Below, one piece after another: positions 5,286-10,780 of a stretch of DNA of 10,780 bases (position 1 is the first letter of the stretch; the number at the start of each line of letters is the position of its first letter). Source of the DNA: Acidobacteriota bacterium (GTDB taxonomy: Bacteria > Acidobacteriota > Terriglobia > Terriglobales > Acidobacteriaceae); NCBI GenBank assembly GCA_003225595.1, contig QIAR01000069.1, positions 1-10,780 of the forward strand, in the 5' to 3' direction. Made by a program: the position numbers and the translations under genes. The notes under the pieces were generated by a model. It worked only from the letters and a program-made list of their open reading frames with translations, was not told the DNA's origin and did no database searches.

Positions 5286-6257
5286 GTGAAAAGAGTTTTC
5301 GTCTTCTTCGTGTTGCTGGGGTTGCTGTCCACGGCCATGGGCGCGGCGGGCCAGGCGGTTCCAACCTTCGTGGGCATTCGTACCTTCCTGGGCGCTCCGT
5401 ACGTGACGAAGCTGGAGGACCTGCATGCGGACTTCGCCGTCCTGGGAGTTCCGTTTGATGAGGGAACTTGGGGTCAACCCGGCGAGCGCTACGGACCCCG
5501 TGATCTGCGTGAGAGTTCCCAGGAGTACAACCACGACCTGACGCAAGGTTTTTACTACATCGATGGCGACCACACTGTACTGAAAGGTAAGCACTGGGCC
5601 GATTTAGGCGACATCGAGATCTTCCCCACGGTTGCGGCGCAAACAGGCGACAAGATCACCAGCGCCGTCCGCGCGATCCTCTCCAAAAACGCCTTCCCCA
5701 TCGTGCTCGGCGGAGACCACAGCATCACCTTCCCCGTGGTGCGCGCCTATGACGTTCCTGTAACAGTGATCCACTTCGATGCTCACCTGGACACCTGGAA
5801 CGGCGCGCCGGGGAACCTGGATCACGCTTCGTGGGTCAATCGCGTCGCCAAACTGCGCACAGTCAAGAACATCATCCAGATCGGCATGCGCGGCCTGGCC
5901 AACGATCCAGAGGCCGTGGGGAATGCGCGCAAGATTCACACGGCGATCATCACATCCGAGGAGATCCACCGCCACGGGGTATCGGCGGCTCTGGCGCAGG
6001 TTCCGCAGAGTGGCGACATTTACATCTCGCTGGATGTGGACGTGATGGATCCTACGCTGGCCCCGGGCACAGGGACACTGGAGCCGGGCGGGCTCATCTT
6101 CTCCGAACTGGATGATCTGCTGGCGGGCGTGGCAGCCAAGGGCCATTTGGTCGGGTTCGATGTGGTCGAGGTGAATCCCTACCGAGATCCCAGCGGCCGC
6201 ACCGCGCAGACTGCCGTCCGTCTGATGATCGATCTACTGGGTGCCGCGTTTCACTGA
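5286..6257 (+). CDS. Exported ureohydrolase of the arginase/agmatinase family
   Basis: Manganese enzyme that hydrolyses a guanidino compound to urea and an amine; agmatine (giving putrescine), guanidinobutyrate or related compounds are the likely substrates. All metal motifs are present in the 323-residue protein: GGDHS (142-146), DAHLD (165-169), SLDVDVMDP (248-256) with Asp250 and Asp252, then APGTGTLEPGG (259-269) and the terminal GFDVVEVNP stretch with its conserved Glu. His180 in DHASWVNR may match the substrate-loop His of agmatinases. The GTG at 5286 follows AGGGAG by 5 bases and opens a signal peptide, KRVFVFFVLLGLLSTAMG, with likely cleavage after AGQA (residue 24). Ureohydrolases are normally cytoplasmic, so export is unusual. 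The mature part begins at about 25 and is a full-length domain. The gene is divergent from the TonB-receptor remnant and followed by a weak hairpin; it appears to be its own unit. Confidence 0.93.
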   Translation: MKRVFVFFVLLGLLSTAMGAAGQAVPTFVGIRTFLGAPYVTKLEDLHADFAVLGVPFDEGTWGQPGERYGPRDLRESSQEYNHDLTQGFYYIDGDHTVLKGKHWADLGDIEIFPTVAAQTGDKITSAVRAILSKNAFPIVLGGDHSITFPVVRAYDVPVTVIHFDAHLDTWNGAPGNLDHASWVNRVAKLRTVKNIIQIGMRGLANDPEAVGNARKIHTAIITSEEIHRHGVSAALAQVPQSGDIYISLDVDVMDPTLAPGTGTLEPGGLIFSELDDLLAGVAAKGHLVGFDVVEVNPYRDPSGRTAQTAVRLMIDLLGAAFH

Positions 6258-6269
6258 TTTCTCCGCGCA

Positions 6270-6289
6270 TCCCGGTTGTGTTCGCGGGA
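6270..6289 (+). terminator. Weak hairpin downstream of the ureohydrolase gene
   Basis: TCCCG and CGGGA (5-base stem, 10-base loop) lie 13 bases after the stop and are followed only by ATTTGGG, not a run of T. It may stop transcription, but the signal is poor. Confidence 0.25.
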
Positions 6290-6340
6290 ATTTGGGTGGG
6301 CCGCATTTAGCAAACCTGGATACATCGCTCACAACGGAAC

Positions 6341-6359
6341 CTCTACCGTGCACGTAGAG
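6341..6359. promoter_or_regulatory. Operator-like palindrome upstream of the molybdenum hydroxylase operon
   Basis: CTCTAC-C-GTG|CAC-GTAGAG is a 9-base-arm palindrome with one unpaired C, centred on GTGCAC, 155 bases before the first gene of the operon. It has the size of a site for a dimeric regulator. The regulator is not in the window, so the role is inferred. Confidence 0.35.
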
Positions 6360-6492
6360 ATTTCAGAAATGTCGGATCATCAAGTTCGAATGCACGGCAA
6401 CACAGCTGTGGTTACTGGGTGCGTACCGCGAAAAGTGCACAAGTAAACTGAATTTCCCTTTCGCCTCTTTGTTGAGTAGGATATTTGGCTTC

Positions 6493-6510
6493 ATCCCGAC
6501 CAATCGGGAT
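6493..6510 (+). promoter_or_regulatory. Stem-loop directly before the 2Fe-2S subunit start codon
   Basis: ATCCCGA and TCGGGAT form a perfect 7-base stem with loop CCAA, ending 4 bases before the ATG at 6515. The 3' arm holds the only Shine-Dalgarno-like bases (GGGA), so in RNA the hairpin would mask the ribosome site. It could dampen or control translation of the first subunit. Confidence 0.45.
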
Positions 6511-6514
6511 CCAT

Positions 6515-6982
6515 ATGCCTGACATCACTCTGCGGGTAAATGGCAGCGAGCGCAAAGTCAGCGTTACGCCACAGACGCCGCTGCTCTGGGTGCTGCGCGA
6601 CACGTTGGAACTCAGTGGCACGAAGTTCGGCTGCGGTGCCGGTCTCTGTGGCGCTTGCACGGTGCACGTGGACGGGGCTGCGGTGCGCTCGTGTTCCACG
6701 CTGGTCTCCCAGGTTGCGGGAAAGAGCATCACCACAATCGAGGGACTCTCCACCAACGGACTGAATACGCTTCAACAGGCGTGGATCGCGGAAGAAGTTC
6801 CGCAGTGCGGCTACTGCCAAAGCGGACAGATCATGGCCGCAGCCGCGCTGCTGGCCAAGAATCCGCATCCGTCGGATGAAGAAATTACACAAGCGATGTC
6901 GGGAAACATCTGTCGCTGCGGAACCTATGACCGCATCCGGCGCGCGATTCACCGCGCATCCAATGCAGGAGGTGCGCGATGA
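6515..6982 (+). CDS. 2Fe-2S iron-sulfur subunit of a molybdenum hydroxylase (IorA/CoxS-like)
   Basis: Electron-transfer subunit (155 residues) of a xanthine-dehydrogenase-family hydroxylase. The plant-ferredoxin-like N-terminal cluster is bound by Cys40, Cys45, Cys48 and Cys60 (GCGAGLCGAC at 39-48, then RSC at 58-60). The second cluster uses CGYC (98-101) and CRC (133-135) in the helical C-terminal domain (QCGYCQSGQIM; GNICRCGTYDRIR). All eight cysteines are present and the length is normal for the family. The ATG at 6515 gives the usual MPDITLRVNG start; a TTG at 6485 would add ten unlikely residues. No free ribosome site precedes it, and a hairpin sits there instead. Its stop overlaps the start of the large-subunit gene (ATGA at 6979-6982), so the two are translationally coupled. 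With no Tat signal of its own it would be exported in complex with the large subunit. Confidence 0.95.
   Translation: MPDITLRVNGSERKVSVTPQTPLLWVLRDTLELSGTKFGCGAGLCGACTVHVDGAAVRSCSTLVSQVAGKSITTIEGLSTNGLNTLQQAWIAEEVPQCGYCQSGQIMAAAALLAKNPHPSDEEITQAMSGNICRCGTYDRIRRAIHRASNAGGAR
6967..6972 (+). promoter_or_regulatory. Ribosome binding site AGGAGG of the large-subunit gene
   Basis: AGGAGG lies inside the end of the small-subunit gene, 6 bases before the ATG at 6979, and confirms that start and the ATGA overlap. Confidence 0.85.
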
Positions 6983-9087
6983 GCCCAATTTCCAGACGCG
7001 AATTTATTGGCGCAGGAGTCGCGGCCGGCGCTGGACTAGTCCTCGGCTTCTATTTGCCCCACCGCTCGTCGGTCGGGGGCGGTGATTCTTTCGTGCCGAA
7101 TGCGTACTTGAGGATCACACCGGACAACAAAGTCACCGTGGTAGTGGCGCGTTCGGAAATGGGCCAGGGAGTGCGCACCGCGTTGCCCATGATCCTCGCC
7201 GAAGAACTCGAAGCGGACTGGAAACAGATCTCGATCGAGCAGGCAGGGGCAAGCACCCTCTACGGCGATCAAAGCACCGGTGGCAGCGCGAGTGTGCGCA
7301 GCACGTGGGACCCGATGCGTAAGGCAGGCGCCGCAGCTCGCGAGATGCTGATCAGCGCCGCTGCCCTGAAATGGGGCGTTGGGCGTGCATCGTGCAAGGC
7401 GGAAAACGGCACGGTCGTACACCCTGGGTCGAACCGGCGCCTCACCTACGGCCAGCTGGTTGGCAGGGCTGCGACGCTCCCTATTCCAACTGATCCTCCG
7501 CTCAAGCAGGCCAAGGACTACAAGATCGTGGGCACACGAGTGGCCCGCATTGACACGCCATCGAAGGTGAACGGAACCGCGGAATACGGGATTGATTTCC
7601 GCCTGCCCAATATGAAATACGCCGTGCTCGCCCGCTGCCCCGTGATTGGCGGCAAAGTCGCAAGCTTTGAAGATCGCGAGTCGAAGCAAGTTCCGGGCGT
7701 GAGCTATGTCGGCAAGATCGGCGATTCGGCAGTGGCAATCGTGGCCGATAGCACTTGGAGTGCGATAGAAGGCCGCCGCGTGCTCAGCGTCACTTGGGAC
7801 GAGGGGCCAAACAAGGACCTCTCTTCCGCGGTGATCATGGAGTCGCTAAAGCAGTCGGCCTCGAAGAAAGGGGCCACGCTGTACTCCGTTGGCGATGTTT
7901 CGAAGGTCGTCGGCCGCCGCATTCAGGCTGCCTACGAATTACCCTTCATGGCGCATGCCCCTATGGAGCCGGGCAATTCCACTGCGTACTATCAGGGTTC
8001 AAAATGTGAAATCTGGTCGCCGACGCAGGTACCGCAGGATGTGCGTGACTCTGCTGCGCAGGCTATCGGTCTCGATGCCGACCAGGTGAAAGTCAATGTC
8101 ACGCTCCTGGGAGGAGGCTTTGGTCGCCGCCTGGAGCACGACTACGGAGTTGAGGCGGCACTGGTGTCAAAGGCGATCAGCGGTCCAGTCAAGGTGCTAT
8201 GGACGCGTGAGGATGACATGCGCAACTCCACCTACCGTCCCGCAAGCTACCACCAGATGAGTGCGGTGCTCGACGCACAGGGTTGGCCGATTGCATTTTC
8301 GCATCGCATCGTTATGCCTTCCATAAACGTTCAGAAGGGATTCCCCGCGGAGGGCGGAGTGGATGCCGAGGTGAAAGAGGAGGCTTCGTTTGTCTATTCT
8401 TTCCCGAACATTTCGGTTGAGTATGTGATGACGGAGACCCCGATACCCTTGGGGTGGATGCGCTCGGTCAATGCTCTGCAGGTGGCGTTTGCCAGCGAGT
8501 CCTTCCTGGACGAACTGGCGGTAGCGGGAGCCAAAGATCCTCTGGAATTGCGCTTGCACTTGCTCTCGAAGAATGAAGATATACAGGGCTGGCACACGGC
8601 ACGGATGCGTGCAGTACTGCGATTGGCGGCGGAGAAAGCCGGTTGGGGCAAGCCGCTCCCCCCGGGGCACTATCATGGCATCGCCGGCTTCGCCTGTTTC
8701 AACTCCTACATGGCTGAGGTGGTTGAGATATCGATGGAGAATGATCGGCCGCGCGTGCACCGGGTCATTGGAGCGATCGATTGCGGGCAGGTCATCAATC
8801 CAAACATTCTTGAACAACAGATCCAGGGCGGCGTGATTTACGCTCTGACCAATGCTCTGCGCGCGAAAATCACCTTCGACAAGGGGCGCGTCGTGCAAGG
8901 CAATTTCGATGATTACGCACCCATCAGGATGAGCGAAGCCCCTGTGGTCGAATCCTATTTCATCCCGAGCACGGAAGCTCCCACGGGTGCGGGCGAACCA
9001 CCGGTTCCGCCGCTGGCGCCGGCGCTGTGCAACGCGATCTTCGCAGCAACCAAGAAAAGAGTCAGAGCGCTGCCGGTCTTGGGATAG
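6979..9087 (+). CDS. Molybdopterin-binding large subunit of a Tat-exported molybdenum hydroxylase (IorB-like)
   Basis: Catalytic subunit (702 residues) holding the molybdenum cofactor; family members hydroxylate N-heteroaromatics such as isoquinoline, or oxidise aldehydes. The N-terminus is a twin-arginine signal: SRREFIGAGVAAGAGLVLGF (5-24), so the enzyme folds with its cofactor and is then moved to the periplasm. Family landmarks follow in order: SEMGQGVRTALPMILAEEL (59-77), GGGFGRRLEHDYGVEAALV (378-396), WTREDDMRNSTYRPASYH, the cofactor stretch IDCGQVINPN, and GAGEPPVPPLAPA with the expected catalytic Glu673. It lacks a fused haem c domain and there is no FAD-subunit gene, which places it with the two-subunit IorAB type; electrons must go to an outside acceptor not seen here. 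No XdhC-type maturation factor is in the window. The length is close to normal (about 700-750). It is coupled to the upstream 2Fe-2S gene by a 4-base overlap. The substrate cannot be told. Confidence 0.95.
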   Translation: MSPISRREFIGAGVAAGAGLVLGFYLPHRSSVGGGDSFVPNAYLRITPDNKVTVVVARSEMGQGVRTALPMILAEELEADWKQISIEQAGASTLYGDQSTGGSASVRSTWDPMRKAGAAAREMLISAAALKWGVGRASCKAENGTVVHPGSNRRLTYGQLVGRAATLPIPTDPPLKQAKDYKIVGTRVARIDTPSKVNGTAEYGIDFRLPNMKYAVLARCPVIGGKVASFEDRESKQVPGVSYVGKIGDSAVAIVADSTWSAIEGRRVLSVTWDEGPNKDLSSAVIMESLKQSASKKGATLYSVGDVSKVVGRRIQAAYELPFMAHAPMEPGNSTAYYQGSKCEIWSPTQVPQDVRDSAAQAIGLDADQVKVNVTLLGGGFGRRLEHDYGVEAALVSKAISGPVKVLWTREDDMRNSTYRPASYHQMSAVLDAQGWPIAFSHRIVMPSINVQKGFPAEGGVDAEVKEEASFVYSFPNISVEYVMTETPIPLGWMRSVNALQVAFASESFLDELAVAGAKDPLELRLHLLSKNEDIQGWHTARMRAVLRLAAEKAGWGKPLPPGHYHGIAGFACFNSYMAEVVEISMENDRPRVHRVIGAIDCGQVINPNILEQQIQGGVIYALTNALRAKITFDKGRVVQGNFDDYAPIRMSEAPVVESYFIPSTEAPTGAGEPPVPPLAPALCNAIFAATKKRVRALPVLG

Positions 9088-9168
9088 AAATTTCTCAATA
9101 TACAGTAATCCCGGTTTCCCCCGACGGCTCGAAGACTGAAAAGCATACCAAGGCATCGCTTCGTCCCC

Positions 9169-9217
9169 CATAATCATCAACGCAGTGTTAGGACCCTGCC
9201 GGAAGCATATGATTATG
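9169..9217. repeat. 9-base perfect inverted repeat after the hydroxylase operon
   Basis: CATAATCAT (9169-9177) and ATGATTATG (9209-9217) are exact reverse complements with a 31-base spacer. A shorter hairpin GCATA-TGAT-TATGC overlaps the right arm (9205-9218), so two structures compete. Confidence 0.6.
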
Positions 9218-9240
9218 CCTTTGTGCAGGTACGGATTCTT

Positions 9241-9320
9241 GTCATTTCGACCGAAGTGGAGAAATCTGTAATTCAGCACAGATATTTACTGCAAGATCCC
9301 TCGACTTCGCTCGGGATGAC
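9241..9320. repeat. GTCAT...ATGAC dispersed intergenic inverted repeat
   Basis: Arms of 27 bases (9241-9267 and 9294-9320) pair around a 26-base spacer. Left begins GTCATTTCGACCGAAGTGG; the right arm, read as reverse complement, begins GTCATCCCGAGCGAAGTCG; they agree at 21 of 27 positions, and four of the differences are T/C or A/G, which would still pair as G-U in RNA. Repeats with this GTCAT-xx-CGA-x-CGAAGT core recur in acidobacterial intergenic regions as far as I recall. There is no transposase, so it is a non-autonomous or REP-like element. Confidence 0.75.
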
Positions 9321-9445
9321 TGCTCTGTATGTCACCACTTAACTGGAGAACGTCGCAAGCCGTTCGAAGCGCCGCCGCCTCAAGTTCGCGGGGGAATTAT
9401 TCCAAGCCAAAAGTTTGATTGCCTGCCTTTTATTAACCAGCCTCG

Positions 9446-9451
9446 TATAAT
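9446..9451 (+). promoter_or_regulatory. TATAAT -10 box upstream of the permease gene
   Basis: A perfect TATAAT would start a transcript at about 9458, leaving a leader of about 44 bases before the GTG at 9502. The nearest -35-like hexamer (TTGCCT, 9419-9424) is 21 bases away, too far for a good fit. Confidence 0.4.
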
Positions 9452-9501
9452 GGGCGCTCGTTTGCCCGTCGCATTGCTTGCAAGCCGCGGACCGCCGAAC
9501 C

Positions 9502-10780
9502 GTGACACGAACCCAACCGAACTCGGTGACGCACGGCCAGGGGCCTGCTACCAGATCCGCCACAAAATCGGCCATCCGCAAAGCTGGCCTCTTCTACTTC
9601 GTTTTCGTGATGTATTCCTACACGACGGCCGGGCCTTTCGGTCTCGAAGATCAGATCACTACTTCCGGCCCGGGCATGACGCTGATTTACCATCTCGTTC
9701 TGCCATTTTTCTGGTGCATCCCCGTTTCACTCGTGGCCGCTGAGCTCACGACTGCCATGCCGGTGCAGGGCGGCTTCTATCGTTGGGTACGCGCCGCGTT
9801 TGGTGATTTCTGGGGATTCCTCGCGGGCTGGTGGAACTGGTCGGCGTCGTTTCTCTTGGGGGGCGCCTATGCCGTGCTCTTTACCGACTATCTGGGCTTT
9901 TACTTTCCCCAGATCACAGGTTGGAAGCATTACCTGGTTTCAGTCGGACTCATAGCTGTAATCACGTGGATCAATGTCCGCGGCATTCATATGGTCGGCC
10001 AGCTTGCCACCGCGCTGGAGCTTTTCATTCTCCTGCCTGTACTCGTGATGATTGTGATGGGTCTGGCTAAGTGGCACCACAATCCGTTTCTGCCGGTTAT
10101 CCCTCCGCACCAACCGCTCAATAAGATCTTCGGCGTGGGGCTGGCGCTCGGCGTGTGGCTCTATTCCGGCTATGAGCAGCTCTCGACCGTCGCGGAGGAA
10201 GTAGAGAACCCGCAGCGCAGTTTTCCACTGGCGCTAGCACTCGTGGTTCCCATCTCGATCGCAACCTATTTTCTGCCGACCCTCGCTGCATTGGCCGCGC
10301 TCGGCAACTGGCAGGAATGGCACACACGATATTTTTCCGATGCGGCGCAACTGATTGGCGGCCATTGGCTGGGTTTTTGGATGACGCTAGCCGCCATGGT
10401 CACGAACGTCTCCATTTTGAACGGCACGGTTCTGGCCAGCACGCGCATGCCTTTCGCCATGGCTGAAGACGGGTACCTCCCATCAGTCTTAACGCGACTA
10501 CATCCTCGATTCGGCACGCCGTGGATCGCCATCATCGTTTCGGCGATGATCTACGGCCTGCTTGCCTTCCAAACGCTTACACAGCTGATCAGCATTTACA
10601 TCTGGCTACGCATCGCGACTTCGGTGATGACCGTTCTTGCAGGGTGGCGCCTACGGCAGACGAAGCCTGAGGTGACACGTGCATTTGTTATCCCTTGGGG
10701 CCGCCTGGGTTTGCTGTACGTGGTGGCCGCACCGGCATTAATCGGCTACGTGGCACTGCGCTACAGCGATCCCTTTGCCA
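9502..10780 (+). CDS. APC-superfamily permease, polyamine/amino-acid transporter-like, 3' end outside window
   Basis: Inner-membrane secondary transporter; 426 residues are visible and the frame is open to the window edge. The first span (about 29-43) ends in the APC substrate motif GPFGLED (44-50), followed by TTSGPG (53-58). The run LPFFWCIPVSLVAAELTTA (67-85) and MPVQGGFYRWVRAAFGDFWG (86-105) resembles the plant and protozoan PUT/LAT polyamine transporters as well as bacterial amino-acid permeases. About ten or eleven spans can be counted, with GYEQLSTVAEEVENPQRSFP marking the middle of the protein. The start is uncertain: GTG at 9502 gives an MTRTQPNS tail of normal length, GTG at 9526 is possible, and no ribosome site is clear. 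A TATAAT at 9446-9451 suggests its own promoter, separate from the hydroxylase operon. Substrate is inferred only from similarity. Confidence 0.92.
   Translation, partial: MTRTQPNSVTHGQGPATRSATKSAIRKAGLFYFVFVMYSYTTAGPFGLEDQITTSGPGMTLIYHLVLPFFWCIPVSLVAAELTTAMPVQGGFYRWVRAAFGDFWGFLAGWWNWSASFLLGGAYAVLFTDYLGFYFPQITGWKHYLVSVGLIAVITWINVRGIHMVGQLATALELFILLPVLVMIVMGLAKWHHNPFLPVIPPHQPLNKIFGVGLALGVWLYSGYEQLSTVAEEVENPQRSFPLALALVVPISIATYFLPTLAALAALGNWQEWHTRYFSDAAQLIGGHWLGFWMTLAAMVTNVSILNGTVLASTRMPFAMAEDGYLPSVLTRLHPRFGTPWIAIIVSAMIYGLLAFQTLTQLISIYIWLRIATSVMTVLAGWRLRQTKPEVTRAFVIPWGRLGLLYVVAAPALIGYVALRYSDPFA

Larger units (their letters stand above)
9088..9501. other. Intergenic region rich in inverted repeats, carrying the permease promoter
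   Basis: No gene is convincing in this 414-base gap. It contains a 9-base perfect inverted repeat, a long imperfect inverted repeat of a dispersed type, and a TATAAT box before the permease gene. The overlapping arms at 9150-9221 (AAGGCAT with ATGCCTT; CATAATCAT with ATGATTATG) can form rival hairpins after the hydroxylase stop and could end its transcript, although no T-run follows. Confidence 0.6.

Noticed and set aside
4809..5594. Open minus-strand frame of 261 codons
   Set aside because: It runs across the ureohydrolase start, its signal peptide and the receptor remnant. Only the short EFEFKQDQFGGTLGGP piece is meaningful, and that is explained by the TonB-receptor remnant.
5604..6146. 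Open minus-strand frame of 180 codons inside the ureohydrolase gene
   Set aside because: It is an antisense shadow of a gene with all catalytic motifs; no start signal and no family character.
8197..9279. Open minus-strand frame of 360 codons opposite the hydroxylase large subunit
   Set aside because: It is antisense to a clear, full-length catalytic subunit, its product has no recognisable motif or fold pattern, and such frames are common opposite GC-rich genes.

Overview
The window looks like chromosomal DNA of an Acidobacteriota (Terriglobia-type) organism. This is inferred from gene content, not from a marker gene. The pointers are a membrane-anchored PknB-like kinase with a C-terminal sensor region, a SpoIIAA-like STAS protein starting M-S-M, the remnant of an Oar-like TonB receptor starting MTLVRRIP, a Tat-exported isoquinoline-oxidoreductase-type molybdenum hydroxylase, and an intergenic GTCAT...ATGAC inverted repeat of a kind common in that phylum. 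There is no phage, plasmid, CRISPR, rRNA or tRNA signal.

Layout. Positions 1-1247 (minus) hold the N-terminal 415 residues of a transmembrane Ser/Thr kinase. A 346-base leader region with three small inverted repeats separates it from a divergent STAS-domain gene (1594-1938, plus). An ArsR-type repressor (minus, 2009-2434) follows, with a palindrome sitting in its own promoter. Next is an unusual 233-residue protein (minus, 2605-3306) with two tandem HicB-like repeats and a C-terminal membrane anchor.

Positions 3307-5143 form a decay zone. It contains the tail of a zincin-like metallopeptidase (about 3397-3519), a glyoxalase/VOC gene with three frame breaks and no C-terminus (4590-4904), and a gutted TonB-receptor gene (4902-5143, minus) that meets the glyoxalase tail to tail. 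Two intact small membrane proteins, convergent at about 4010/4039, lie inside it.

The rest is intact. A signal-peptide-bearing agmatinase/arginase-family enzyme (5286-6257) is followed by a translationally coupled two-gene molybdenum hydroxylase operon (6515-6982 and 6979-9087). A 414-base gap rich in inverted repeats and with a TATAAT box comes next, then an APC-family permease resembling polyamine transporters (9502 to the window end, open).

How the genes might work together. The kinase and STAS gene could form a signalling pair. The exported ureohydrolase and the permease suggest, but do not prove, extracytoplasmic guanidino-compound breakdown coupled to polyamine or amino-acid uptake. 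The molybdenum hydroxylase would oxidise an aromatic N-heterocycle or aldehyde in the periplasm. I see no clear multi-gene undescribed system; the tandem HicB-like tail-anchored protein is the most unusual single gene.
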